In this document: in pieces, positions 6,800-16,991 of the stretch
Layout: every line of letters starts with the position of its first letter
Numbering within the stretch: position 1 is the first letter of the stretch
Assembly (NCBI GenBank): GCA_003242525.1
Contig: QGUU01000007.1
Coordinates: 1-16,991, forward strand
Length of the DNA: 16,991 nt
From: Pseudomonadota bacterium
GTDB taxonomy: Bacteria > Pseudomonadota > Alphaproteobacteria > Rhizobiales > Rhizobiaceae
Direction: 5' to 3'
Made by a program: the position numbers and the translations under genes
Notes under the pieces: generated by a model
Seen by the model: the letters and a program-made list of their open reading frames with translations, nothing else
Told to the model about the DNA's origin: nothing
Database searches by the model: none

Positions 6800-7780
6800 T
6801 CAGTCGGCGGCGTCCGGGTCTACAGCCGTGGCCTCCGAGGCGATGACTTCGACTTCGCCATTCTTGCCGGCTTCGACGGTAAAATCCTTCTGGTAGATGC
6901 GGTCGCGGTTCTTAGCGATCACCGTATAGGCACCTTCGGCAAGTACCATGGGGGCATAGGCGCCCACGGCTTCCTTGATCGGATCGCCGGATTCATTGAG
7001 CACTGACCAGGACGTGTCGGCGATCGCCTCGCCCCCCGGTTCGCGCACCAGCTTCATGGTGACTTCGGCTGCATGATGCTCGATCGTCGCCTCCGTCAGC
7101 TTTCCTGCCTCAACTCGGATGTCGGAGCGGATCACCGCATTCGTCGCCCCGTAGGTCGAAACCACGTGGTAAATGCCGGCATTGAGGCGCACCACCGTGT
7201 TCGGCTTTACGTTGGGGATGATCAGGGCTTGGTCGCCGTCAGGCTCGGTTCCGCGCTCATAGATGGAGAAGCGAAGCTTTTTCGGTGAAATATGCTGTCC
7301 CCCGGCCAGGACGGCATCCAGCTTCAACCCTCCGGCATCCAGCACGATGTTTTCGCGCCGCGGTTCGCGCCTGACGGTGATGCGCTTGGTGGCGCCAGCC
7401 CGGCCATAGGCCGCATGAACCAGATAGCTGCCAGGTTCGAGTTGGAAGGAGGCTTTGCCGCCATGGGCCGAGGCCACCAGGGGCAGCTTCCCGTCGGCCG
7501 CAGGCTCTGGCTTGAATACACGCCAGACGAGGCCGCGGGTGATTTCCTCGCCATCTTCCGTAAGCTGTGCACTGAGCGTGATTTCGCCCGTCGCGGCGAT
7601 GGCGAGTTGATTGCCCGGACTTGCCGGCGCGTATTCCGAGAGGTCCGGCAGGTCGAGCGATTCCAGCGGATCGCTGCCCAGCACGTCTTCCTCCTGGGCG
7701 CCGGCTAGTTGAGCCATGCCGAATGAAATGGCCACCACGAGGGCAAGTAGCGGCGAAAGGCGAGAGAGCGTGACCGACAT
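6800..7780 (-). CDS. Exported protein with three tandem beta-sandwich-like repeats
   Basis: No named family is recognised with certainty. The 326-residue precursor has a clear Sec signal peptide, hydrophobic at about 8-25 with probable cleavage after LAGA near 28. Three repeats of about 85 residues follow (about 65-149, 150-237, 238-316). Each has a strand like VWRVF, RFSIY or SWSVL and ends with a Gly-x-Tyr-x-Val turn: LEPGSYLVHAAYG, LNAGIYHVVSTYG and LAEGAYTVIAKNR. These turns resemble carboxypeptidase regulatory-like or PEGA modules, which often bind surface partners. The C-terminus is acidic. A periplasmic or envelope location is inferred. The start at 7780 directly precedes the signal peptide; the ribosome site is weak. 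It is divergent from the nitroreductase gene and convergent with thrS. Confidence 0.8.
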   Translation of the reverse strand: MSVTLSRLSPLLALVVAISFGMAQLAGAQEEDVLGSDPLESLDLPDLSEYAPASPGNQLAIAATGEITLSAQLTEDGEEITRGLVWRVFKPEPAADGKLPLVASAHGGKASFQLEPGSYLVHAAYGRAGATKRITVRREPRRENIVLDAGGLKLDAVLAGGQHISPKKLRFSIYERGTEPDGDQALIIPNVKPNTVVRLNAGIYHVVSTYGATNAVIRSDIRVEAGKLTEATIEHHAAEVTMKLVREPGGEAIADTSWSVLNESGDPIKEAVGAYAPMVLAEGAYTVIAKNRDRIYQKDFTVEAGKNGEVEVIASEATAVDPDAAD

Positions 7781-7895
7781 GGCTTGCGTTGAAGCCCAGG
7801 CCGATGGCAATTTCAAGGCCTTTCCGGCGCCGATGCGCCGTTCGAATCGCCCGTTTCCCGAGGCCTCAGCCCACAAGAATGTTCTGGAGACACGC

Positions 7896-8480
7896 ATGAC
7901 GTCGCCCATTATCGAGTTCCTGCTCAGCCGCAGTTCCGTCCCGATCAATGAACTGCAAGAACCCGGCCCGAGCGACGCCGAGATCGCCATCATCATCAAG
8001 GCAGCCTCCCGCGTTCCAGATCACGGCAGGCTGGCCCCGTGGCGCTTCATCCTTTACCGGGGCGATGTGCGTTCACAGATCGGAGAAAAACTGGCCGCGC
8101 TCGCCGAACAGCGCGAGGGACCGCTGCCGGAGGGGCGCAGAAACCAGGAATTGACGCGTTTTTCGCGCGCACCACTGGTCATCGGCGTCGTATCGTCTCC
8201 CAAGGACAATCCGAAGATTCCGCAATGGGAGATGTTCCTTTCGGCCGGCATGGCGGCGATGAATCTGGCGCACGCCGCCAATGCGCTCGGCTATCGCACC
8301 AACATGGTCACCAACTGGTATTCGGATGTGCCTGAAGGGCGCGCAATTCTCGGCCTTGCGCCGCATGAACGCGTTGTCGGCTTTGTCCACATTGGCAGCT
8401 TCACCGGCACCGTTACGGAACGGCCACGTCCTGAAGTATCCCAGCTATATTCCGACTATACCGGCCCCTGGGAAGGATAG
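7896..8480 (+). CDS. Nitroreductase family protein, YdjA-like
   Basis: A 194-residue FMN-binding oxidoreductase of the minimal YdjA type, which reduces substrates with NAD(P)H. The physiological substrate is unknown. RVPDHGRLAPWRF (39-51) is the phosphate/FMN-binding loop typical of YdjA proteins. IPQWEMFLSAGMAAMNL (108-124) is the dimer-interface helix, and VGFVHIGSF (161-169) is the late core strand before the tail. The ATG at 7896 has TGGAGA six bases upstream. The frame is open for 60 codons further upstream, but that stretch has no family similarity and covers the intergenic region. Its 3' end overlaps the CoA-ester lyase gene by 25 bases, tail to tail. Confidence 0.92.
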   Translation: MTSPIIEFLLSRSSVPINELQEPGPSDAEIAIIIKAASRVPDHGRLAPWRFILYRGDVRSQIGEKLAALAEQREGPLPEGRRNQELTRFSRAPLVIGVVSSPKDNPKIPQWEMFLSAGMAAMNLAHAANALGYRTNMVTNWYSDVPEGRAILGLAPHERVVGFVHIGSFTGTVTERPRPEVSQLYSDYTGPWEG

Positions 8481-9352
8481 ACACCAGCCGCCCTTGCGCG
8501 AGCCAGAAGGCGCTCGGCAAGCCTGAGGTGCGGACGGTCGTACATCTTGCCATCGACGGCGACGACACCGGGATTGTTGGCCGCGGCGAATGCAGCCACG
8601 ATTGCCGCCGAGCGCTCGATTGCCTCGGGCGAGGGCGTAAAGGCGGCATTGATGATTGGCACCTGGTCGGGATGTATCGCCATCTTGGCCGTAAATCCGT
8701 CGCGCTCCGCCTCCGTGCATTCAGCCTGAAAGCCTGCCATGTCGCGGAAGTTCGGGAATACGGTGTCCACCGCAGCCACATTGGCCGCGGCCGCGGCCAG
8801 CAGGGTAACGGAGCGCGCGAGCTGAAACACGGGCGTGTAACGGCCGGCTTCGTCGCGCGCGGCACGTGCCCCGATCGCCGCCGAAAGATCTTCAGCACCC
8901 CAAGTGAGACCCGCGAGCCTCTTGCTGGCGCCGGCATAGCTGCGGGCGGCAAACACGCCTTCCGCCGTCTCGGTGATGATCGGCAGGATAGCAATTGCAC
9001 CGTCGGGCAGTCCGGCTTCCGCCTCATACACGCGCAGTTTCGCAGAAAGAAGCTGCACATCCTGGCCGCCATTCGACTTCGGAAGCATGATACCGTCGGG
9101 CCGGGCCGGCACGATTTCCGCGAGGTCTGCGTCCGTCAGGCCGGTCGACAGGTCGTTCACGCGAACGTAGACTGAGGCATCCGTCTGATGCCGTCGGTCT
9201 GCGATGAAGTCCGCAGCGATTCGACGCGCGGCAACCTTGTCCGAAGGGGAGACGGAATCCTCCAGATCGACGATCACCACGTCCGCGCCCGCGGCGAAGC
9301 CCCTTTCCAGTTTCCTGTCGGAGTTTCCGGGGACGAACAGCAGGGAGCGCAT
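8456..9352 (-). CDS. CoA-ester lyase of the HpcH/HpaI (CitE-like) family
   Basis: A TIM-barrel lyase predicted to cleave a 3-hydroxyacyl-CoA such as citramalyl-, malyl- or HMG-CoA into acetyl-CoA and a keto acid. Its 298 residues start with the typical LLFVPGNSDRKLERGF (4-19) and EDSV (31-34). The usual CoA-lyase active-site residues are visible: Arg64 (VRVND), Glu128 (ITETAEG) and Asp155 (WGAEDL), with the later FTAKMAIHPDQV segment (220-231). It does not look like the longer Mcl1 malyl-CoA lyases, so specificity stays open. Its ATG overlaps the MaoC stop by one base (TGATG), indicating translational coupling. An itaconyl-CoA or mesaconyl-CoA degradation role is possible. Confidence 0.92.
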   Translation of the reverse strand: MRSLLFVPGNSDRKLERGFAAGADVVIVDLEDSVSPSDKVAARRIAADFIADRRHQTDASVYVRVNDLSTGLTDADLAEIVPARPDGIMLPKSNGGQDVQLLSAKLRVYEAEAGLPDGAIAILPIITETAEGVFAARSYAGASKRLAGLTWGAEDLSAAIGARAARDEAGRYTPVFQLARSVTLLAAAAANVAAVDTVFPNFRDMAGFQAECTEAERDGFTAKMAIHPDQVPIINAAFTPSPEAIERSAAIVAAFAAANNPGVVAVDGKMYDRPHLRLAERLLARARAAGVYPSQGPV

Positions 9353-9804
9353 CAGGTCGGCTTTTTCAGCATCATCGCCTGGCGCACGCACTTGGCCACC
9401 AGCACGTCGTTCTGGTTGTATGCGCGATGCTCGAATTCGACGATGCCCCGGTCCGGCTTCGATCTCGATTCGCGCACCGAAAGCACCGTCGTCTCTACTC
9501 GGATCGTGTCGCCATGGAAAACAGGGTGCGGGAAGATCGTCTCCGTCATGCCAAGATTTGCCACGGTGGTCCCAACCGTAATGTCGTTGACGGAAATGCC
9601 GATCATGAGGCCGAGCGTGAACAGCGAGTTCACAAGGGGCTTGCCCCATTCCGTCCTGGCGGCAAAATCGAAGTCGATGTGCAAGGGCTGGGGGTTAAGC
9701 GTCATGACCGAGAAAAGGACGTTGTCGCTTTCCGTCACCGTCCTGCGCAGAGGATGCCGGAACACCTGGCCGACCGTGAATTCCTCGAGATAGAGACCGG
9801 GCAT
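9352..9804 (-). CDS. MaoC-family (R)-hydratase/dehydratase
   Basis: A single hot-dog-fold MaoC domain of 150 residues, expected to hydrate an enoyl-CoA. The hydratase-2-like helix and loop are seen as TLNPQPLHID (35-44), with His42 a likely catalytic residue and Asn37 where the usual acidic partner often lies. The stretch GKPLVNSLFTLGLM (54-67) fits the central helix. The ATG at 9804 has AAAGGTGAG just upstream. It is the first gene of a coupled pair with the downstream CoA-ester lyase; hydration followed by aldol-type cleavage of the same CoA ester is the natural reading. No CoA-transferase or ligase accompanies them within the window. Confidence 0.9.
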   Translation of the reverse strand: MPGLYLEEFTVGQVFRHPLRRTVTESDNVLFSVMTLNPQPLHIDFDFAARTEWGKPLVNSLFTLGLMIGISVNDITVGTTVANLGMTETIFPHPVFHGDTIRVETTVLSVRESRSKPDRGIVEFEHRAYNQNDVLVAKCVRQAMMLKKPT

Positions 9805-9978
9805 GTTCGCTCACCTTTGAAGGGTTGATAGTCGCTGCCGGCTGATCCGACAAGGAGGAACGCGGCGCATTGTCATGGTTTCCAAGACCTCAACGAATAT
9901 GGTGAACCGTTCGTAAACCTTTTTGCGGTTACCGTTCCCGCCGGGGCCAGATCTATTTTGGCCGGGGGTGCTGCGGGT

Positions 9979-11100
9979 ATGGTAGTTTCGCATTTCCTGA
10001 AATGGATCGACACGGCGAAAGTCGCGCAGCGCGCGGCAGCCGCTGCCGCCCTGGCCCGGGCCTATATGGATGCAAACCTGTCCTTCGAGGACCGCTGCGC
10101 AGCCGAGGCCGCGTTGACCTTCCTGCTGGACGATCCCTCCTCAAAGGTGAGGCAGGCCATGGCCGAGGCGCTCTCGATGAGCCGGCATGCCCCTGCCCAG
10201 ATCATTGCCGCGCTCGCCGCCGACCAGCCTGAAGTGGCCGGTCCGGTCCTGGCCAGATCACCCCTCCTGACCGATTCCGACCTTGTCGACCGGGTTGCCG
10301 CCGGTTCCCGCGCCACGCAATTGCTGATTGCCGGGCGGCCCACGGTGTCGATGGCCGTGTCGGCGGCCATTGCCGAAATCGGAGATGCCGAAGCCTGCGC
10401 TGCGCTGCTGAAAAACGGAGGGGCGGAAATCGCCTCCCTGACCTTCCGCCGAATCGCCGAACGCCATGGCCATGTGCCGGAGATTCGCGAGGCGCTGATC
10501 GCCGACCCCAGGCTGCCGGCCGATTGCCGGCATATGCTCCTGGTCAAGCTCGGCGAGGCGTTGAAGGGATCGCCTCTTGTAGTGGCGTTGATGGGGCCCG
10601 AACGCGCGGAGCGGCTGATGCGCGAGGTCTGCGTCAAGGCGTCGGTAAAGCTCGTCGAACGCACTCGAACCGAAGAACATGGTGCGCTCGTCGAACATCT
10701 GCGCCTGCGCGGAGACCTGACCGCGGGCTTCATCGTGCGCATCCTTGCCCACGGCAAGGTCGATTTCTTCGGTTCGGTTCTGGTGGCGCTGACCGGCCAG
10801 TCGGAACAACGGATCAGATCGCTGCTTGCCGGGGGCCACGACACTGCTCTGCGGGCGCTTTTCGGCAAGGCCGGCCTTTCACCTTCCACGCACGATATCC
10901 TGATCCGCGCCCTGAAGGTATGGCGTGAAGTCGCAAATGGCAGGCGTCTGGCGGGCGCGCAGGAGGTAAGCTGGCTGATGCTGAAGGAGCTTGGCGGCCA
11001 GGCTGCGGAAGGACCGCTTGCCTCGCTGGTGAAATCCATCCACCTCGAAGCGCTGCGCGATAACGCGCGCGGACACGCACTGGCGATCGCAGCCGCATAG
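9979..11100 (+). CDS. DUF2336 domain-containing protein
   Basis: A 373-residue, mostly alpha-helical, Ala/Leu/Arg-rich protein matching the DUF2336 proteins common in alphaproteobacteria. Its function is not established. The N-terminus FLKWIDTAKVAQRAAAAAAL (6-25) is typical. The first half shows HEAT-like helical repeats, for example DDPSSKVRQAMAEALS (51-66) and GSRATQLLIAGRPTVSMAVS (109-128), which suggests a protein-protein interaction scaffold. No signal peptide or membrane segment is seen. The ATG at 9979 follows a GGGGGT stretch; an in-frame TTG at 9958 gives seven extra residues and is less likely. It stands alone, convergent with glnA. The 174-base upstream gap shows no convincing promoter. 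Confidence 0.85.
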   Translation: MVVSHFLKWIDTAKVAQRAAAAAALARAYMDANLSFEDRCAAEAALTFLLDDPSSKVRQAMAEALSMSRHAPAQIIAALAADQPEVAGPVLARSPLLTDSDLVDRVAAGSRATQLLIAGRPTVSMAVSAAIAEIGDAEACAALLKNGGAEIASLTFRRIAERHGHVPEIREALIADPRLPADCRHMLLVKLGEALKGSPLVVALMGPERAERLMREVCVKASVKLVERTRTEEHGALVEHLRLRGDLTAGFIVRILAHGKVDFFGSVLVALTGQSEQRIRSLLAGGHDTALRALFGKAGLSPSTHDILIRALKVWREVANGRRLAGAQEVSWLMLKELGGQAAEGPLASLVKSIHLEALRDNARGHALAIAAA

Positions 11101-11123
11101 GCAAAGGGTGCCAGGCACGCAAA

Positions 11124-11147
11124 GACCCCGGCGCTGCCGCCGGGGTC
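11124..11147 (-). terminator. Terminator hairpin downstream of glnA
   Basis: GACCCCGGCG pairs perfectly over 10 bp with CGCCGGGGTC around a CTGC loop. On the minus strand the hairpin is followed by TTTGCG, a short T-run, about 30 bases after the glnA stop. On the plus strand it lies 23 bases after the DUF2336 gene but has no T-run, so it fits glnBA best and may act in both directions. A weaker GTGCC-A-GGCAC dyad is at 11108-11118. Confidence 0.75.
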
Positions 11148-11176
11148 CAGCTTCAGGTGGTGAAAGAAAACGGACT

Positions 11177-12586
11177 TTACACCGAATAGTACATGTCGAA
11201 TTCCACCGGATGCGGTGTCATTTCGAAGCGCATCACCTCCGCCATCTTCAGTTCGATGAAGGCATCGATCTGGTCGTCATCGAAGACGCCGCCGGCCTTG
11301 AGGAAGCCGCGGTCCTTGTCGAGGCTCTGCAGCGCCTCGCGCAGGCTGCCGCAGACAGTCGGGATCTTCTTCAGCTCCTTCGGCGGCAGGTCGTACAGGT
11401 CCTTGTCCATGGGCTGGCCGGGATGGAGCCTGTTCTTGATGCCGTCAAGGCCGGCCATCAGCAGGGCCGCGAAACCCAGATACGGATTTGCGCCCGGATC
11501 GGGGAAGCGGATCTCGACGCGCTTGGACTTCGGCGACGCGCCGAATGGAATGCGGCAGGACGCCGACCGGTTGCGTGCCGAATAGGCGAGCAGAACGGGA
11601 GCCTCATAGCCCGGCACCAGGCGCTTGTAGGAGTTTGTCAGCGGGTTGGTGAAGGCATTGATGGCCTTGGCGTGCTTGATGATGCCGCCGATGAAATAGA
11701 GGCAGGTTTCCGATAGGCCGGCATATTCATTGCCGGCAAAGGTCGGCTTGCCATCCTTCCAGATCGACATGTGGACGTGCATGCCCGAGCCGTTGTCGCC
11801 AAATACAGGCTTGGGCATGAAGGTCGCCGTCTTTCCATAGGCGTTGGCCACCTGATGCACGACATACTTGTAAAGCAGCATCTTGTCGGCGTTGCGCACC
11901 AGCGTGTCGAACTTGATGCCGAGCTCGTGCTGGGCGGCGGCAACCTCATGATGGTGTTTTTCCACCCGGACGCCCATTTCCGCCAGGACGGTGAGCATTT
12001 CCGAGCGCATGTCCTGACACGAATCTATCGGCGGCACCGGGAAGTAGCCGCCCTTCGTCCGCGGACGATGGCCCAGGTTGCCGGTTTCGTAGTCCGTGTC
12101 GTCGTTGGAAGGCAACTCGGATGAATCGAGCCTGAAGCCGGTGTTGTAGGCATCGGCCTTGTACTTCACGTCGTCAAAGACGAAGAACTCGGCTTCCGGG
12201 CCGACATAGACGGTGTCGCCGATGCCTTCGGCCTTCATGTAGGCTTCTGCTTTCTTGGCAATGCCCCGGGGGTCGCGATTATAGGCCTCGCCAGACACCG
12301 GATCGAGAATGTCGCACAGGATGACCATGGTGGACTGTGCAAAGAACGGGTCCATGTGGACCGTTTCGGGGTCGGGCATCAGCACCATGTCGGACTCGTT
12401 GATGGCCTTCCAGCCGGCGATCGACGATCCGTCGAACATGACGCCGTCGGCGAACATGTCCTCCTCAACCTCGGCAACGTCCATGGTCACATGCTGCAGC
12501 TTGCCCTTGGGATCCGTGAAGCGAAGGTCGACGAACTTCACTTCGTTGTCCCTGATCTGTTTCATGATGTCGGATGCGGTAGTCAT
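11177..12586 (-). CDS. glnA: Glutamine synthetase type I (GSI-beta)
   Basis: It condenses glutamate and ammonia with ATP to glutamine, the main route of ammonium assimilation, as a cytoplasmic dodecamer. The full 469-residue length and all signatures are present: FDGSSIAGW (51-59), the metal ligands Glu131 and Glu133 in GPEAEFF, HHHEVA (211-216), the catalytic loop [10 protein letters not shown] (265-274) and [10 protein letters not shown] (338-347). Tyr398 in KDLYDLPP is the adenylylation site, so control by GlnE is expected (family knowledge). It follows glnB by 44 bases and is almost certainly expressed from the sigma-54 promoter ahead of glnB. The ATG at 12586 has AAAGAG just upstream. 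Confidence 0.99.
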   Translation of the reverse strand: MTTASDIMKQIRDNEVKFVDLRFTDPKGKLQHVTMDVAEVEEDMFADGVMFDGSSIAGWKAINESDMVLMPDPETVHMDPFFAQSTMVILCDILDPVSGEAYNRDPRGIAKKAEAYMKAEGIGDTVYVGPEAEFFVFDDVKYKADAYNTGFRLDSSELPSNDDTDYETGNLGHRPRTKGGYFPVPPIDSCQDMRSEMLTVLAEMGVRVEKHHHEVAAAQHELGIKFDTLVRNADKMLLYKYVVHQVANAYGKTATFMPKPVFGDNGSGMHVHMSIWKDGKPTFAGNEYAGLSETCLYFIGGIIKHAKAINAFTNPLTNSYKRLVPGYEAPVLLAYSARNRSASCRIPFGASPKSKRVEIRFPDPGANPYLGFAALLMAGLDGIKNRLHPGQPMDKDLYDLPPKELKKIPTVCGSLREALQSLDKDRGFLKAGGVFDDDQIDAFIELKMAEVMRFEMTPHPVEFDMYYSV

Positions 12587-12630
12587 AGGCTCTTTTTCCT
12601 GTGGCTTTGATTGTGTTGCGTGCCAGCGTG

Positions 12631-14809
<2,179 letters not shown>

Positions 14810-14820
<11 letters not shown>

Positions 14821-15691
14821 CGATTTCTGCTGGCTTGGCCCGCCGCCGCTGCAGGTTCAGCATGTTGCCAAGAAGGATCAGCGCTGCTCCGGCGGCGACG
14901 AACATGTCGATCTGCTCGCTATAGAGCAGCCAGCCGATCAGCGCCGTTAGCGGCACCCGCAGAAAATCCATGGGCGCAATCAGCGTGGCATCGGCGTAGA
15001 ACAGGGCACGCGCCAGACACAGATGCGAGGACATGCCGGTGAAAGCGATGACCGCAATCCAGGGCCACAGCGCCAGTGGCGGGTTCTGCCATTCGTAAAA
15101 GGCAGGCACCAGCCCCAGGACCGACTGAACGATCAGCATCCAGAAGATGATGCGGATAGTGCTCTCGGTTCGCGTCATAGATTTCACCATCACCATGGAC
15201 ATGCCGAAGAAGACGGCGGCGCCCAGGACGATGATGTGGCCTGGATTGATCGTTCCGGCGCTTGGCCGCACGATTATGATGACGCCAATCAGCCCGAGCG
15301 CGATCGAGACGATGCGGGCCTTGTTCAGCCTCTCGCCGAGAAAGGTCACGGCCAGCACTGCCGTCCAGATCGGTGTGGTGAATTCGATGGAGACAAGTAC
15401 GCCCAGCGGAATCAGGGTGAGCGCGTAAAGCCAGGCACCTTGCCCGAAATAGTGGACGACGTTGCGCGCGATATGCAGGGACATGCGTTGCGAGCGCATC
15501 GCGCCAAAGCCCCCGCTCATCATGACGACAGGCAGGATCATCAGCCAGCCGATCACGGAACGCAGTTCCAGCACCTGGAACACGCCCAGAACCTGCGTGG
15601 TTTCCCGTCCGGCAACTGACATCGCCAGAAATGAGGCGATAGACAGAGCCATCCAGAGGGCGGCCTTGGCTAGAGAGGGTTGCGTCGACAT
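14810..15691 (-). CDS. EamA-family (DMT superfamily) transporter
   Basis: A 293-residue inner-membrane protein with about ten hydrophobic helices in two EamA halves. The first half ends near GVIIIVRPSAGTINPGH (135-151). The second begins at IIVLGAAVFFGMSMVMVKSM and closes with a helix near 265-280 and a basic tail (QRRRAKP). The motif VLVSIEFTTPIWTAVLAVTF followed by LGERL is the conserved end of the first repeat. Such proteins move amino acids, nucleosides or other metabolites, usually outwards; the substrate is not predictable. The start at 15691 has AGG six bases upstream. It is divergent from a small exported protein and tail-to-tail overlapping with nnr. Confidence 0.93.
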
Positions 15692-15841
15692 GGCGGCCTA
15701 TGTGGCAGAGGTCATGCAGATCAACAATCGGTAGCAGCGCCAATTGCATGGGCCAGCGGCTTTTCGTGAAGGAACCGGCTTTTGCCCTCGGCGTTGGCCT
15801 CGACTAGATTTGGCATGGAAACCGGAACGGAGGGAGGACAT

Positions 15842-16351
15842 TTGCTCATCATTCGTCTTGGCATCATCCTCGGTTGCTTCCTTGGCGGACTGGCCGCAGC
15901 GCTGGCGGAGGAAGCCGACTTTCTGGATTCGCTGGAAGGGCAGTGGGCAGGGAAGGGTTCCGTGAAGGTGCGTGTTGCCTCGCCGACGATTCCCGTCACC
16001 TGCAAGTTCACTTCCAATGCCGGCTCCGACTCCCTTGCGCTGGACGGCCATTGCCGCGGACTGCTGGTCTTCTCGCGAAGGATCAGCGCGACGCTAAAAG
16101 GGAAGGAGGGCAGCTATTCCGGCACTTATATTGGCGCGGGCACCGGGCCGGCAGTCCTGGACGGGGTACGCAAGGGCAGCGCCATAGACCTTGGGATCAC
16201 CTGGGCGAAACCGGTCAATGGTGACCGCAAGGCCACGATGACGCTCGAGAAGACCGGCGAATCTGGCATGACGCTTATCACCACCGACGTGGATCCCCGT
16301 TCGGGGAAGAGCGTGGTTACCAGCCGGATCGAACTGAAGCGGGTGCAATGA
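15842..16351 (+). CDS. Small exported protein of unknown function with a TTG start
   Basis: Not a recognised family. The TTG at 15842 is preferred: GGGAGG (15832-15837) lies four bases upstream, and translation gives a neat signal peptide (MLIIRLGIILGCFLGGLAAALA, probable cleavage after residue 22). The alternatives are in-frame ATGs at 15815 and 15782, which lack ribosome sites and bury the signal sequence. The mature part of about 147 residues is rich in predicted beta strands. It begins DFLDSLEGQWAGKGSVKV, with the Gly-x-Trp seen at the start of lipocalin-like barrels, and contains SYSGTYIG and WAKPVNGDRKATMTL. Cys54 and Cys71 could form a disulfide. A periplasmic ligand-binding barrel is a guess from these traits. 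The stop is followed by a 75-base gap to the MFS gene. Confidence 0.78.
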   Translation: MLIIRLGIILGCFLGGLAAALAEEADFLDSLEGQWAGKGSVKVRVASPTIPVTCKFTSNAGSDSLALDGHCRGLLVFSRRISATLKGKEGSYSGTYIGAGTGPAVLDGVRKGSAIDLGITWAKPVNGDRKATMTLEKTGESGMTLITTDVDPRSGKSVVTSRIELKRVQ

Positions 16352-16426
16352 TTGCGAAGCCGGGTACCGATTGAAGCTTTCCTCCGCTCCGCTGCAAGCA
16401 GGGTGTGCCCGATCCTCCTGCCGAGC

Positions 16427-16991
16427 TCATACGGGCGGGTTATGAGGCTGGAACAACTTGCCCCTTTCCGCAATGAATACCATCGCGAAAGCAAGGATGG
16501 ACACGATGCAGAAACCTGCGGCCAGCGGAGTCACGGTGCCATTGTAGGCCTGGCCGATGATCGTGCCGATGACCCCTCCGCCGAATGTCTGCGTGAAACC
16601 GAGCACCGACGAGGCCGTGCCCGCGACATGCCCGAGCGGCTCCATCGCCAGCGCGTTGAAGTTCGAGCCCAGCAACCCGAAAGCCAGCATGTCCAGCGTG
16701 AACAGCGTGATGAACAAGGGGAAGGGGACCGGCCCCGCCAGCGAGAAGGCGAACCACAGTGAGCTGATGAGCATGAATGCAAGCAGCGCAAACTGCGACA
16801 GCCGACGCATGCCGAATGCCCCGACCAATCTGGAATTGGCGAAGTTCGACAGCGCCATCAACGAGGCGATGGCGGCGAATACCACGGGAAAGAGCTTGCC
16901 CAGGTCGTAGAGCTCGACATAGACCTGCTGGGCCGAGTTGATGAACCCGAACAGGGCACCGAAGATTACCATGCCCGCACCAGTGTAGCAG
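16427..16991 (-). CDS. MFS multidrug efflux transporter, Bcr/CflA type (N-terminal part outside window)
   Basis: The visible 188 residues are the C-terminal half of a 12-helix transporter and enter from the right edge. An internal ATG at 16972 is not the real start, since reading continues in frame to the edge. Five to six hydrophobic helices are apparent. The segment FGFINSAQQVYVELYDLGK, then SLMALSNFANSRLVGAFGMR with RRLS, is typical of the Bcr/CflA drug-resistance subfamily, whose members export antibiotics or metabolites using the proton gradient. The protein ends HNPPV. No substrate can be assigned. It converges on the small exported protein gene, with no clear terminator hairpin in the 75-base gap. 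Confidence 0.88.
   Translation of the reverse strand, partial: CYTGAGMVIFGALFGFINSAQQVYVELYDLGKLFPVVFAAIASLMALSNFANSRLVGAFGMRRLSQFALLAFMLISSLWFAFSLAGPVPFPLFITLFTLDMLAFGLLGSNFNALAMEPLGHVAGTASSVLGFTQTFGGGVIGTIIGQAYNGTVTPLAAGFCIVSILAFAMVFIAERGKLFQPHNPPV

Noticed and set aside
9901..9935. CtrA-type site (TTAA-N7-TTAA) before the DUF2336 gene
   Set aside because: The sequence has GTAAACC and GGTTACC but no TTAA pair at the needed spacing.
11108..11118. GTGCC-A-GGCAC as a terminator for the DUF2336 gene
   Set aside because: The single-base loop cannot form a normal hairpin and no T-run follows.
12611..12625. TGGCACG on the minus strand between glnB and glnA, resembling a second sigma-54 promoter
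   Set aside because: The -24 half is perfect, but ten bases after GG the sequence reads AA instead of the required GC, so a functional -12 element is missing.

Overview
This window reads as ordinary chromosomal DNA from an alphaproteobacterium of the order Hyphomicrobiales (Rhizobiales), probably a Mesorhizobium/Phyllobacteriaceae-type genome. That placement is an inference from the high GC, the dense packing on both strands, and protein details: the rhizobial YidD, the Atu2307-type LLM protein, a glnB-glnA unit with a sigma-54 promoter, a DUF2336 protein, and a diverged U-type Fe-S scaffold. I saw no phage genes, insertion sequences, CRISPR arrays, tRNA or rRNA genes, and no compositional island.

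Left part (1-4493). On the minus strand lies an apparent operon, folE (GTP cyclohydrolase I), hisI (phosphoribosyl-AMP cyclohydrolase) and a patatin-like lipase that runs off the left edge. Divergent from folE is a NifU_N-domain scaffold-like protein lacking two canonical active-site residues. It meets an LLM-class flavin oxidoreductase tail to tail. Divergent from that is yidD (membrane protein insertion factor), which overlaps tail to tail with a small uncharacterised protein.

Middle (4733-9804). thrS (threonyl-tRNA synthetase) converges, across a strong hairpin, on an exported protein made of three tandem beta-sandwich-like repeats. Divergent from that is a YdjA-like nitroreductase. Next comes a coupled minus-strand pair, a MaoC hydratase followed by a CitE-like CoA-ester lyase, whose gene order recalls itaconyl-CoA hydratase / citramalyl-CoA lyase modules.

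Right part (9979-16991). A DUF2336 protein converges on the nitrogen-assimilation operon glnB-glnA, with a terminator hairpin between them. glnB is preceded by a near-consensus sigma-54 promoter. Divergent from it is nnr (bifunctional NAD(P)HX epimerase/dehydratase), which overlaps tail to tail with an EamA transporter. A small exported protein with a TTG start and the 3' part of a Bcr/CflA-type MFS efflux gene close the window.

I found no clearly new multi-gene system. The points most worth a second look are the altered scaffold protein, the MaoC/CoA-lyase pair, the three-repeat exported protein, the clustered GAAC/GTTC dyads between the LLM gene and yidD, and the four tail-to-tail gene pairs with overlapping ends. 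The only gene-free stretch over 300 bases is 12970-13302.
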